NCBI RefSeq assembly: GCF_000346465.2
Contig: NC_034016.1
Span: 8,402,611 to 8,466,610, forward strand
Direction: 5' to 3'
From: Prunus persica
Taxonomy: Eukaryota > Streptophyta > Magnoliopsida > Rosales > Rosaceae
DNA length: 64,000 bases
Shown: positions 30,877 through 44,600 of the stretch, piece by piece
Numbering within the stretch: position 1 is the first letter of the stretch
Layout: the number at the start of each line of letters is the position of its first letter
Notes under the pieces: generated by a model
Seen by the model: the letters and a program-made list of their open reading frames with translations, nothing else
What the model was told of the DNA's origin: nothing
Database searches by the model: none
Position numbers and translations under genes: made by a program

Positions 30877-33206
30877 GTAATCGTCTTATTAATAGTTATA
30901 TACTTAAAGAAAATCCAAAGAATACAAAATAAAGAGAATTTAATATTTGAGGTTATATTCACAAGACCTTTACTCTTGCACACACACATCCTAAATAGTT
31001 CATAGTCATAGGAGTACCCACTGGCATTTATAATCTATAAAGAAGTGCATATATTATATGTACTCAATTGTTAGGATGCTTAATCTCAAATGATCACTTT
31101 TGTAGTAACATTAAGACAAGTATAGGGGTGTGCTACATAGAAACTGAATTCACCAAATGTCATTAGTTGAGAGTTCACGCACAGAAGTTTTACCTACAAG
31201 TAAAATTAGAACTATAAGTTGCAATGAAGCAACGCAGTTCTTAGATATGAGGCACCATACATATTTCCCTTATATATACATCAATGATCTTAAGAATGAT
31301 ATGCCTCATGTATTTTCTCGGTATTTGATTGATTCTAGGGATGTGCTTTCTTCCATTTCCTTTTTTAGCCAAGTTGTTTCACTTCTTTCTCCTCACTTCC
31401 TTATTCTAGCATTCATCAGTCAAATATATATTTTTAAAATCAGCTAGGTTTATAGACAATGGAACAAAACATCATGAGGCCTAAGCTTTCTTGTGCCCAC
31501 CCTGATTCCCCTTTATTCTTCTAACACCTGTCATCTCTTAACATCAAACATAATGTTGTTAACTTTGAATAAAATGAAAAATAGAAATCCAAAAACCCAG
31601 CAGCAACCCAAGCAAAACTCTAACAACCGACACTACCCCCACAATCACCACTCTCTCTCTCTCTCTCTGAAGATGAGCCATGTAGGCGTTCTGAATATGA
31701 AGATTTTGAGAGGAAACAGATCTGGAACAAGAAGCACTCAACTTTCTTCACACTCTAAAAAACAAAACCCCCCCCAAAATATTGTGACAACTGATAACCT
31801 ATTGCAATTTATTTTTGCTTTCTATTTTTTAATTTTTTGAATAAAAAAACTTTAAATTTCATTTTCTTTGTAGTGATCTCAAGGTGCGATTCTTCTTAGG
31901 ATTTGTCTCGTTGATGATCCAAAAGAAAAAAACGAAAATAGAGAGAAAACAAGAGAGAGCTGGCAATGGTTGATGATGCATTCAAAGTGGGAGAAGAGGT
32001 TGGGCTAAGTTCAGACTATCTTGATATGGTGCAAAAATTCAAAGAGAGAGAAAGGGGGGCTTGGGGCAATGACGAGCAGAGGGGGCTGCCACTGAGGTGT
32101 GTTGGTTGCGGAAAAGATGAACGATTTTTTTATTTTTTATTTTTATAAAAGGGAAGATGAAGATGAACGAATTATTTTATAAAATTTTAATAAAAATTAA
32201 GAGACTTAACAGAGTTAACATTCTGTTAGTTAAGAGGACACATATCAGAAGAATAAAGGGGAAACAGGATGGGCACGGAGAAAAGGGAAACATGAAAATT
32301 TGACTCTCCAAAGGCCTCCCTTCTTGGTAAAGTTCCATCTTGGCTTTTCTTCGTCTTTTCCTATGTGAGCTTGTAAAGGTAAAGATCCTATTTAGGCAAA
32401 AGTTTAAAGTTATGGTTTCTTGGTGGCTCTTTTACCCATGCAAGTTGAGGTTTGATTGCTCGAGTTTGAATTTCAAGCAAATTGGTTTGTTCACAAAAAT
32501 GGGTCATAAGTAAATTTTTTCTCCTTACCCATGTAGTTGGCCTCAAGAAAGTGGGATTGGGTTTTGGTGCTCCCAAAACCTCAATCTTTTTGAATTTTTA
32601 ATGGGCCATATGGACCTTTGTAACCATCCACACTATCTAGTACTCACTAAGCAAGCCCCATGTATACATGTAGCTTGAGCCCCACTTAAGCTTTTCGGCC
32701 AGTTTCATGTTTCATGTTAATGTATCCTCATGTTCGGAACACGTCGCATTGGTTAGGGTGGGTAAGCTTGAGCACCCTAGTAAATTGTATGAATTTAAAT
32801 TGATCTCTACATATTGCCGAATTAAAGTCTTGATTGGCATGGTACGAATATCAGTGTATGCATAGGAAATTCTTGATGTTACATGTGGTGTTTGATATGC
32901 CTCGATGTGCCGGGGCTAAGCTTCTCTTGCAGCAAAGTGATGCAATCAGACTTGAATATCGTTGGACCTTCCCTATATTTTTTGGACCTAAACAAGTCTC
33001 AACCCTGACCTTGTAAAATGGTATAGATTTAATACAATTTGCATCATATTCCTCTTATAACTCATAGCAATCTGCTACAACTTTGAAACTTGATGAAATA
33101 TCTAAGGATCTTAGCAAGTTTCAACATTTTAAGTTTAGGATCTCTCTCCACTCTTTGATTGGCTTTCCGTTTTTGTTAGTTTTGAACTTCTGTTTTGGTT
33201 TTCATC
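30877..33206. other. Intergenic, decayed repeats, no gene recognised
   Basis: The segment 32555-32710 matches 12210-12370, a dispersed repeat. A CT run (31651-31669) and a segment at 31960-32200 with aacagagttaacattctgttag look transposon-derived but lack clear ends. ORFs at 31157, 31493, 31966, 32388 and 32834 have no recognisable domain. Confidence 0.45.
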
Positions 33207-33211
33207 TTTGA

Positions 33212-36200
33212 TGAAAGGACTTGCCTCGAATTCCTCAAAATCCGGGACGAATCATGTGGTAATTCCGACATCATACTGATGCCAAGCCCACTTACTAAAA
33301 GAGATGAAACTTTTTGCCGAAATTTCGGCAGAGCCTCTCCTGAAAAACGAACTTAACCAAATTTTTGGACCTATCAAAGGCACAATTTAAGATTTCTAAA
33401 CTTCAGCATGCACAATGTAAAAGCATACAGTTCACAGAATAGGCCTCTGGCCTTAAATCCAACCCTACATGGGTGATAACATAGCAATTCTAAGGAAGAC
33501 TCCAGTTTACAACCGAAATGAAGTTCAAGGGAAATTAAACAAATAGAAATGCCCTACAGAAGTTCAGGGCGCACAACAAAAAATCGTGAGGGAAATAAAA
33601 CAAAGTTTCTATATACTTGCCCCACTGTTTGGAGAAAGATATCAAAGCATGCAGTCAAACCATTTGTGTACAATCACAAGAAGTTCTAAAGACTCAGACC
33701 AGGGTCAATCATCCATCCACATGAGTTTCAGACTCGTCATGACCACAAACATATTTTAACCATAACTACTTAGTAAAGCTGAAATATAACCAAGCATTTG
33801 ATCTCACCACGACTGGGCTCTAGGCTCCCCAACATTTTTAAACCAAACTCAACAAAAGTAACAATTTAAGTCGCGGTTGCACCTAGGTGGAACCCCAGGC
33901 TACCTACGTACCCCTTGGTGAGGGATCAAGCCACACGTAGTTCTTATATCGACAATCACGATTTTAGATGATATACGATTATTTAAAGTAAAACTAACGA
34001 TTAAATTTAGATTCATCACCAATTTCAAATCCGACAAGGCACACACTGAACACTTTATAAGTTTCTTCCCTTATGTCAGTTCATCTCCACAACCATACCC
34101 TATCCAAGGTGTATGTTGTCGAACAACACTTTCCAAACTATAAATCAGATGTTCATACATGTGCAGATACTCACGAAGCACCCGTTCAAGAATTTCATTA
34201 GAAAACGAATACACATATACATATATTTAATATGCATGTAAATATATATATATATATATATCAATATACACACCTCACACCATCATCATGTATCAAGGGC
34301 AGACAATCCAATCTGGGGATCGCTTGACTAGACCACATGGAGGAATCATCAACAACCATGTCGCCCGGGACGAACCGTCCATCCAGGGGGCTGGGCTAAC
34401 CAGCACGCACAGCAGAATCCTTAATACTCGTGCGCCTGTGACAAGTCCTACGCGCTCAGACTACCCAGTTATCCATTTTCATGTATCCAAGTATCCATTT
34501 CCATGTATCCAAGTATCCATTTTCATGTATCCAAGTATTCATTTCCATGTATCCAATTATCCATGTCCATTGTTTTCAAGTATTAGTATCCAAGGGGAGG
34601 TACATATGATAGTACACATCATGCACCGGGGAAAACAATCCAACGCTGGAATCGTTTGGTTGAACCACATGGAGGAATCCTCAACAACCATGTGGCCAGG
34701 GACGAGCCGTCCAATTGGGGGACTAAGCTCATAAGCACGCACAGCAGAATCCTCAATACTCATGCGCCTGTGATAAGTTCTACGCGCGCAGACTACCCTA
34801 CTAAGGGTCTACCGTAACTCCCTGTTAAGGGTGCACGGGTTCCGACATATCCAAACCATGTCCTCAATTTCCAAGTATCCATCAATTCTAATATCAGTAT
34901 CCATTTTTTTTGGGGGGGGCGGGGGCGAGCGGGCAAGGGGCGGGGTACATGAGATGGTGTGTCATCACCAGGATCCAAAATCCACTTTCATAAACTAATA
35001 TATAATAAAGATAATACTCTCAAAACCCAATTTCCAAAACAAATCGTTTCCATATAACAAAAATATATATAATAAAATAATACCCATTTTTCCTTTTTGA
35101 AAACTATATTAAAAAAAATATCGAAACTAAATAAGCCCATTTAATTTAATTAATATTCAAATTATTGTTCATATATTTAGGAAATATACAACTTTTGAAA
35201 ATCCCACAAGACAAGATAATAAAATCCAAAATACCCTCTTTAAATTTCCCAAAACCATAGCCCTTTATAAATAATATTAATAGCACCACTAATAATAGTA
35301 ATAATAATATGCATTCCCGAAATTCCCATAATCAGGTATTCCATCATAAAAATTCACTAGTTTGACTTAGATCATCCAATACTTCAACATCTGTTCTCAA
35401 CTCAACTCAATTTTCACATACAAATGACATACAACTCAGCAAACCAAAATTCATAACCCCTATTATTCACTTTCCGAGACACCCTTTTTAAAACCCACAT
35501 CGATATACAATGTGCCCACAATCCCAAACACATAGACATATATTTGAATGTAAACATATAATCGACATTTAATTAGATCCTTACCGCGCCCAAACCCCTC
35601 TATCAAGCCATGAGTGAATTATAATAACAATCATCATAATAAAGCGATATTAATAATATTAATGATAACAACAACAACAACAACAATAATAATAATACTA
35701 ACAAAATCCCTAGAAATCCCATAATCATAACTTCCAAACGCGTACCCCTAAACTAAGAGCTACGTAAATAAATCCCTGATGCTTTCAAGCTAATGCATAG
35801 AAATTCTTTCTTTCTAGTTTAGTAATGAGGATTGGGGATTCGAACTTAAAATCTATTCCAAAAGATGGGACCTGTGGTCAATGATTTGGCCAAACTTTCC
35901 ATTTTTGGTCAACAGGGCTTGCGGGGCCCATGACCTCTGATTTCCTATCCTAACGTTCCTACAGGTTCAACGAAGTTTACTAAATAGGTCCTTCAAGTTT
36001 GGACCACATCGAGTGGTCAAGTCACTCGCGATCGAACGATCGGACGGTTACCGTTTTACGCAAACGTTAAGTCATTGAATCGAAGCATCTAGAGCTCCCA
36101 ATCACAATTCGTGAACTTACAGGGTCCTAGAGGTACCTAGATCAACATATTTAAAAATGGAGTCGATCCAACAGTCCGAACATATTGAACCCAGATAACG

Positions 36201-37167
36201 CATAATATGCGTAAATTTGATCGACCTCCAAACGATAACCAATTTCAAATCCGAGCATAGCGTCGTGCTCAGGATGACATGGGGATCATTTTTGGACCAA
36301 AGGGCCACCTAGAAATGGTCCACGTGCCGCCACACGCTCCAGCAAGGCGTCGGTGTCTTGAGAAATTTCAGTGATCTGAAAATTCTTGAAACACCTAACA
36401 ATACCTATACCTATACCTATACCTATTCCATTGTTCAGGACACCAAATGGAGCAATTTTTGTTCTTAGACCATGGCCAAAAAGTGACGGGAACTTGCCGA
36501 AAACACGAGCCAAAAATGGGCCAAACTTTAAGCGATAAATCGAGTTCCAAAACTCAAACATCGATCCTATCAACCCAACCATGAGCTAGAACACATTGAG
36601 AGGATGAAAAGCATACCTAGATTGAAGAAATTGGCGACTGGAATCGCTGGAACCCGTGGTGAAAGTTTTGGGTCAAAATCGATCGATTTTCTCGCTATTC
36701 CGGTGACGGCGGCTGGGGCTGCAGAGGGGTGGGGTGGGAAGAGGGGAGTTGGCCGGTCGTTTTGGGACCAGTCCCGGCTCAGATGATGGCCGGACGTGGC
36801 GGCAGTGGCCTAAAATTCGGTTTGATGAACAATAACAGGGGGGCTATCACGTGCAGAGGGGAGAGGGGGAGAGAGAGAGAGCAAGAAGAAAATGTGATTT
36901 TTAAAAACCCATTTCAAAATATTTAGGATTATGCCACTAGGCTTCTGTTGATCGTAACTTCTTCATTACAACTCCGATTTGAGCCCACTACATGTCTAAG
37001 GACTCATCTCAACGCGATCTATGTCATGGTACCAATCAATTTCCCAAAACCCTACTGGATTTAAAAGTGACCAAATTAACCCTATCCCCAAGGGTAAAAT
37101 TGTAATTTCATAATTTATTAAATTAATTAAATTAAACGAATACTTAAATTTGGGTCGAGATGTTACA
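33212..37167 (+). mobile_element. Giant solo LTR (3,956 bp) with perfect 5-bp target duplication
   Basis: The ends are TGAAAGGACTTG (33212) and GATGTTACA (37167), a TG...CA pair. The flanks are TTTGA at 33207-33211 and TTTGA at 37168-37172. No internal domain, primer-binding site or pol is present, so it is a solo LTR. It contains a roughly 340-bp direct duplication (34295-34465 and 34635-34800, with gcacgcacagcagaatcct), a 23-bp minisatellite (34470-34565), an AT run (34239-34261) and a ctatac hexamer run (36404-36426). The 3' half is homologous to copies ending at 9290, 27060 and 53512. Size suggests a Ty3/gypsy lineage with very long LTRs, possibly Tekay/Del-like; that lineage is inference. 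Confidence 0.88.
34470..34565. repeat. 23-bp minisatellite in the solo LTR
   Basis: Four to five tandem units of atccatttccatgtatccaagt with minor changes. Confidence 0.85.
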
Positions 37168-37172
37168 TTTGA

Positions 37173-38735
37173 AGTAACGCAATTATTATGCATTTAGGCT
37201 TTTCCTTTGTAACAAAATAAATGTTAGGTTTAATTTCAATTTACTACATTGGCCTTTTCACCAAATGGCATGTAACCAAAAAAAAAAAAAAATATAGAGG
37301 AAGAAAAGGGTAGAGAAACCCTAAGAAATGAGTTTGCCATGCATGAGGGTGTGAGATTCAGATCTGGTCGTAGGATCTTTTAGGAAATGTTTACTAATAA
37401 AGAATCGAGATAAGCATGAATCAGAATAAAAAATAAACAGAAACATAGTTCCAATAATGAGAACTCATGGACCATATTCTTCTCCAATTTGAGTTTTGCT
37501 TACATCCCGAATGAACCATCAGAGCCATTGTTAACTGTTGGTCGTTAAGATGTATTCTCGAACATGAATCGGGTCAGCATTCCAATTAAACTGTTTACTG
37601 ACTGTCAAGAATCAAATGAAAAATAAAACTGTTTCCCATTAAAACCGTTTACTATTTTGAAGAATCGGAATCAAAACCAATTTGATTACCAAAATACCCT
37701 TCTACAAAACAAATTTTATTTTTTCAACTACTTATACAAGTTTTCAAATTACCAAAAAAAAAATAATAATAAACCAACTTTTGTTACGTAATAAGAAACC
37801 AACTTTATATATATATTGTGTTACAAATAGAATTTGATATTTGTAAAAATATAATATATTGTTATATGTTTAATTATTTTCTTCCAATATAAAAATAAGT
37901 TAAAAATCCAACTTATTTATTGCATGCAATTCTATAGCAAAAAAAAAAAAAAAAACATGAAATGTCATGTGACAAAATGGGTGCACACTAGCTGCTATTA
38001 TTGTGCCTAAAAAACATAGTTGTTGTCTTTCTGTAAAGGGGTATTGGGTTTTTTCATATATATAAAAAATATGACGGCAATTGGGAAATGGAAAATCTTA
38101 TTCCGATTCACCCTTGCCCAATCCCACCTCCAATCTCAAGGATCAAATTTCCTCCATATCATAAACAAAAGAGTAATCCGGAATGAGACTCATTCTTTCC
38201 ATTTCCATTCCCATTCCCACTCTTTCCAATCACTAGTTGTATGTGGATTCTAAATTCAAAGATCCAAATCACCTCGTGTTGGTCGAAGAAAGCTAAGCTA
38301 AGGCTCATCGATGACTTGGGTGTGAAAACACATGTACGATGCTTCATAAATGCCTAAAGGGGGGCGGGGGGTGGTTAGTGAATGTGCAAATTTAAAATTA
38401 TGCACAACATAAGAAAATAAATAGACGTGCCAAGATTGATAAAATTAATTATTTAATATGACCTGTGCATCAAAATAAAAATTAAGTGATCACACAAAAT
38501 TTTAACATAGTAAAGCCCCACCTCTAGGGAAATGTTCATGGGACACCTTAGTCCAAAAATATTCCAATATAGAATGATGTGATTACAAGTACTCACACAT
38601 TTATCCTAAATACATTCTAGAGAAAGGTTTACCGAAGCCAAAGCACACTGTTGGTATGAAGTTATGTTCGCATTCCCTAGACCTTAATATAGGTTTAGAA
38701 GTATCATCTATTGTTTGCGTAAAATACATATATAT
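37173..38735. other. Intergenic, AT-rich, no gene recognised
   Basis: It includes poly-A runs (37278-37292 and 37940-37955) and a segment (38190-38230) with ttccattcccattcccac, typical of widespread plant DNA-transposon remnants. No ORF with recognisable features. Confidence 0.45.
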
Positions 38736-39141
38736 ATAGTCCCATTTTATTGAGGGATCCCTTAAATAAATTATTTGAGGGACTCCCTCTAGGGTACCTT
38801 ATAAATTTGTTTTTAACGATTCAAACCATCTATTTTTTAGGTCTCCATTCATAGATCATCTTTGCAAAAAAAAAAAAGACAAATTGAAAACCGTTAGACA
38901 TCTAATTGTGTACTATAAAAAAAATCAATGAACACGGTGCTTCAAGAAAGTACTAAAATTTCAATAATTTATTTGAGTGGTCAAATGATATCGGATTTAA
39001 GTGATTTTTTGTAGAGATGATCTTTGAATGAATATCTACAAAATAGATTGTTTGGATTAGTGAAATACAATACGGTGTAGGCCCTACAAATGTGTCCCTC
39101 AAATAAACTTATTTGAGAGATCCCTCAATAGAAGCTCTTTG
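38736..39141. mobile_element. MITE family M, copy 3 (most complete)
   Basis: Both ends keep the outer block (gtcccattttattgagggat; the right end reads ccctcaatagaagctct) and the inner hairpin (ttaaataaattatttgaggg and ctcaaataaacttatttgag). The body matches copy 2 in the same orientation. TA-rich DNA flanks both sides, so the target duplication is uncertain. It ends about 55 bp from the stop codon of the hydrolase gene. Confidence 0.75.
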
Positions 39142-39196
39142 TATATATACATATATATTCTTGTCAAAATCACCTTATAGTAAATCAGAAGTTTAC

Positions 39197-39615
39197 TTAT
39201 GAAGAGACTTTGTTGATGTGAAACTGAAAGTGATCTTTCCATGTTGTTGGTGAGGACGGAGATGAGGGTGAGTCATAAAAGAAGGCTTTCAGGTGCTTCA
39301 CAAACTCCTTGGGCTTTTCCAGGTTCACAGCATGTCCTGCGTTCTTGATAATCACCAGTTGAGCACTTTTCCCTACATGCCTAAGACAAACAAAATATAT
39401 ATGCACCAACGAAGAAATATTATCATTCAATATTATTTGTTTCAAGCTAATTAATATAAAGTCAAATTAACAATTTCTTTCTCATTTGCATTTACGTACC
39501 TCTTTAATCTGTACCCTAGCTCCACCGGAAATATCTGGTCCTGTTGTCCCCATATTATCAATGTGGGCTGTTTAAAATGGAACAGTACCGTAATCATTGT
39601 TAATAAGGAAAATTA

Positions 39616-39670
<55 letters not shown>

Positions 39671-40620
39671 CCTTTAGCGACAAAAAAACCCTAATGAAAA
39701 CGTCATAAGTCATAAGGTAGACATGCATAAGGACTTTAAAGCAATGAAATTGAACTCTGAAATAGTTTCATGTGTAGGCAAGAATGGGAGAGACCATATC
39801 ACCTGTGTGATCTTGGGAAGATTAAACATTTTTCGCTCCGTGAGTATTGCCCGGATCAAGTCTCTCTTTTCTTCTACATAATCTGTACACATCACCTGTC
39901 AAAATACAGAAAATTAGTTATACTTAAGCATTTGCAGAGGGGAAATGGAGGAGGAGAGAGAGAGAGAGAGATTTGAAGTACATGAATGAAATCCGTGAGA
40001 AAAAAAGAGGGCACGGTCTTTGCAGGCTTGAAAAATGAAAAGCGCATCAATTCCTTAAGCTTCTCTGGAGTCTGAGGCAACAAAATGCTTGCAGCCTCAT
40101 CCAAGTTCGACACCCTAAACAACCCTTCCTCCATATCCTTCGCCTCCAAGCACACCCCGGCACAGCACAGCGCAACCCTCTCTACCATCCCCGGGCACTG
40201 TAAGGCCACGTTGTACGCCACAAACCCACCATAGCTTATCCCCACCATGCTCATCTTTCCAACCCCGTGGGCCTCCATCAACCTTATTACACATTGCGCT
40301 TGGAACGACTCTGAGCGTTCCAAGCACGATGTGTAGGAGTGGCCGAAAAAGAGGAGGTCGGGCACGTACACGTTGAAATGGGGGGTAAAGTGTCGTAGAT
40401 GCTCCCCGTATTGCCACATAGCATTGGCTCCGAAGCCGTGGAGGAGGAGGAGGGTCGGTTTGTAGGGTTTGTGGGATTTGGGCACCCAGCAATTCATGAT
40501 GGTGCCATCACCTAGATTGGTTAAAACCGAGCGAAGGCCGGCGTTGGCGAAAGAATGCCGGTAAAACCAATCTATGGAAGCCGTAAGGCTGATGAATTTA
40601 GGAAGCTTAAGAGGAAACAT
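39197..40620 (-). CDS. Alpha/beta-hydrolase fold protein (ABHD6/MhpC-like plant hydrolase)
   Basis: Four exons splice cleanly: 40620-39982, 39895-39803, 39567-39500 and 39380-39197, giving 327 residues. The start is the Met of MFPLKLPKFISL; more upstream in-frame Met codons exist but give an unusual extension. Core motifs are LLLLHGFGANAMWQY (oxyanion loop, about 57-71), GISYGG with nucleophile Ser129, WGQQDQIFP with Asp254, and NAGHAVNLEKP with His283, so the full Ser-Asp-His triad is present. The lid lies between about residues 150 and 215. The N-terminus is hydrophobic and could associate with membrane. The substrate cannot be told from sequence; plant relatives are annotated as esterases or monoacylglycerol lipase-like. 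Introns 1 and 2 contain GA repeats. Confidence 0.9.
39619..39668. repeat. (GA)n microsatellite in hydrolase intron 2
   Basis: About 50 bp of perfect GA repeat; a shorter GA run (39950-39971) lies in intron 1. Confidence 0.95.
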
Positions 40621-41683
40621 ATATATTTGACAGATTTTGAAAATTGAAGAATTAACGTAACGAAAATAAATTAATTTCAAAATTCACGAAAAACTTGCAT
40701 GCATACGTACGTAGATGATGGGGATGACATTGATCATAATGAATCTCTGCATGCATACGGTTATATACATATGCATATAACTAACTAACTAACTAACTAA
40801 TGCTCTAGAATGAATGCTTTTTGGTCATGAGAGAACTAAATTAAGCTGAACGCCCAGAGAGGCCAAACAGATTCTTCAAAACAAACGTGAATTTGGGCTA
40901 TATAGATTATTTCGAGTATAAATGCATCCATGAAAGGAAAGGAAAAAGGAGACGTCATGACTGTAAAGTAGAAAAACTCCCGAAGTTTGTTTGGTCGAAA
41001 GATGTTGAAGCTGTAGATCCATTGGGTGTTTGTGTGTACGCAATTTTATCCGTTTGTTTTGTTCTTTCTTTGGATAATTAAAATTTAAAACTACTATTTA
41101 TGTGTTTGAACCATGTAATCCAGAGCTAATTGAACACTCATGAGTAGTATTTTTGTGTTTTTTATTTGTTATTTTTTACGTATAGGCGCACGTAACGTGA
41201 ATCCGGAAAATTGAGATTTTATTAACTCTACATAAGAATATATCAAGGAAGTCCAAAACGGTGAGACATTGAAAATCCAAGAATGTCATAAATAAACTTA
41301 AATGGTTAAAAAAAATTAAAAAAAGAGAATTGGTCGACAGAGAAATAGTTACAATTCTCTGCTGGGGAATAAACAAAAGAAATTTCACAAAATTAAAAGA
41401 TGGAAATCTATTTCTTTTTCCTTTTATAATGTTTTGCGTGTGGGACAAATAAAGTACGGCAGCTCTCAATTTCTCAAAAAGAGATCATATAAGCAAGCAT
41501 CCATCACTTATATAGAGAGGCCTCTCAACGGTAGTCCAAAGCATGATTAATTACAAGAGAAACTAAATATGCACATAAGACTGACCAAAAAACTTGTTGC
41601 AGCCGCTAAACAAAACATCAGCCTCTTTCTCTCAATTTTCTTTGATACGAGTATTACACCGTATAATTGTTGTTTGCAGGGAA
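40621..41683. other. Upstream region of the hydrolase and 3' flank of OM64
   Basis: Both neighbouring genes are on the minus strand, so this holds the hydrolase promoter and the OM64 3' untranslated region. It includes an aactaactaactaact run at 40781-40799. No gene recognised; the plus ORF at 40887-41081 has no domain. Confidence 0.5.
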
Positions 41684-44600
41684 TCAGCTCATCAGTTCCC
41701 TTAGTCTTTTTTCAGCAAGATTGGCAACCTTATTTTGAGGTTCAAGAACAAGGGCATGCTTGAAATCTGCAAACGCCAAAGGAGACAAATTGAGAAAGAA
41801 GCTAAACCAACCATAATTGTAAGTTTCTTTCTCCTTTCTTTTTTTTTTTTTTTGGTCAGCCACCGGAGTAGTATGTTGCACATGTAAGGCTAAGACAGGC
41901 AAACCTAAAATCTTGAACCATATCAGACATGGCATGACACAGCATGGCTAGTACAATGGAATATGAATAAGAATTATATGTGCTAGAGAAGTGAGAGACA
42001 GTTCATCTTGTGCTAGGTTTATTTAATACTCTTGGGATTATTTTTCGTTTAACGTCATTAAGGTTTCAAATTTTTTATGTTTAAAGCATTGTAACTTCTC
42101 TTCCTTTTTAATAGAAAAAATATAGCATCGCTTTCACAGTTTGTTCTTCTATTGGATTTTCATCCATTCATTTCTTTCCAATATGGATTGTAAAGCAACA
42201 TGAGATACTGTCTTGCTACTAAGATTAGATGAGACATTCGAAAAGACATCACTGATAATACCTTCACTTCTCAAACCTAACTCACGCTGTTCATTTCAAC
42301 CACTCCTCGAATCAAGAGGGATTGGAACCCAAATGCTTCATCAACATGTAATTGTTTCTATAATCTTGATGAAGATGATAAAAGGTCAAAGGTCCAAGGT
42401 GTTCCAAGTTCTGTAGCAATATATCCGATTGCTGGCCAGACTTTCAAAATCAAAACAAAAAGTTCTAAAACAATCTTTCTATGCAAAAACTAATCTTGTT
42501 CATAACTACTTATTGAAACAAAAATCAAGAGAAGTGCAGATGACTGAAGGCAACTACCCCACAGCGTCATGAAACTCACTAGAATGGATCTAGCAATCCA
42601 TGACTCAATGAAGTGGGAAGACTACATGACTGCATAAAGTAGTTCACCTTAATAATCATACAATTGAGCTCATGTGATGATAACCAGATACGTGAAACAT
42701 CAGTGCGGGATTTCCAAACATTGAAGCAGCACAGCACATACAAAAGAATATGAAATCAGAGTTCTAACCTTGAGCAGCATCCTTATAACAAAGAAGTGAT
42801 TCTCTGGCTGTTCCACGTCTCATATATGCCTTCACATTCTGCACAAATGTCGAACAAAGAACAAAGGATCACAAATAGTAAAAAAGAAGATGCCGTACAG
42901 GCTCAACGACACAATTTACATTCACATGTTCCAACTATATAGGCAGCACAAATTTTGTATGTATCTGTTTGAACTAAAACGCAACGCTCATGAAGTAGAG
43001 ATATTCAATAAATGGTCAGATCAGATAACCCAAACTATGGCTTGTATATACCACAATGGTAGGTCAGTAACTAAATCGGTAACGTTAAGAATCAAATTTA
43101 ATCACCAATAACGCTACAGGCACCAACTTGTTTACCAACTTTTGGATACCAACACATGTGGCACATGACATGGCAACCCATTAAATGGGTTTCTTTTTTT
43201 TTTTTTTTTCTTTTTTCAGTGTGAAATTCTTTTAGTTATATAACAAATTATGTAATTAAAATAGATGAGATGGCAGATGACATGGGTTGCCATGTCATGT
43301 GCCACGTGTTGGTATCCAAAAGTTGGTAAATAAGTTGGTGCCCGTAGCGTTATTGTTTAATCACCTAGCTTGAATCTGGTATTTTTCAATCATTCTATTT
43401 AACGGATGCTCCAGGCAACAGTAAGAGTTGAAGAGTAAAGAACCACAATCAAATCCCAGAAACAAATAAAACAATAATAATTGTTGCTCATCCAGTTTTG
43501 TACCTTACTCCACTATAGAAATACTGTTGAAAAAAAGAAGAGGAAGTTTCTAAATGACTTAGCCGTAAGCATCAGGAAGAGGTGTATTGAATTCCAAACT
43601 ACCCTTTTACTAACTGAATTATTGATTACATTAAGCATAACATGAACATGTTTGTAGTGCTTCGACCAATAGTTATAAAAACAATGAGTGTAAAAGATCT
43701 GCGTACTACAAAATGGCTTTATTACCTTTTTGTCAAGTGATATTGCCTTACTGCAATCCTCTTCAGCTTGCTGGAAGCTGCATGATTGAAATTGATAAGT
43801 GCATAGATGGAAACGCCAACAGAAAGATAAGTTGACAGACAGGTGAGAATTCATACCACCCTAATTCCAAGTAAGCAGCTGCCCGGTTGCAATAATAAGT
43901 TGCGCTCGTCATGTTTAATTTTATAGCTTCAGTATAGTACTTGACAGCCTTATTCCATTGCTTTCCCTTAAATGCAGCATTTCCCTGGAAGAAGATTCAT
44001 GAGTAAACATAGAAATTAAAAGAAAATAATAATGCTAATTGATACAATGGTTCTACAAATTTTTTTTTCTGGTAGAAAATGAAAATTCAACAGAACTGGC
44101 CAAAATATTCTACAAATATAGAAATCAATAGGAGCCAAAAGGGGAAAAAAACTGAACACCCCCTGAAGTTTGACCCATTGTATCACTTTCATTCTTAAAT
44201 CTTTTTCTTTTTTTTTTGGGGTGCCAAATTGCTCCTTAAACTTCACTTTTGTGTGTGAAACATCCCTGCCTGATCAATTCAGTCATAATTTCCATCAAAG
44301 CAGTCATGTGTAAGGCACATGACCACATTTTCAAAGAAATAATCATTCCTTTACGCCCTAACATTAATTATATATATGAATATTAAAATAACCTAATTAT
44401 AAGAAAATAAGAAATAAATAAATAATCTATCCTACCTCTCTCTCTCTCTCCTTCCTATCTCTTCCTTCCACTAAGAATCAGATTAAGATTCATCATTCAC
44501 TAGGAAAATACAGAGTATAATAGAGCTCAAGACTAGGAAAAGGAAAGCATTAGCCAAGCTTATTTTATGTCAATTGCAAAAGTAGTGATGTGGAAAATAG

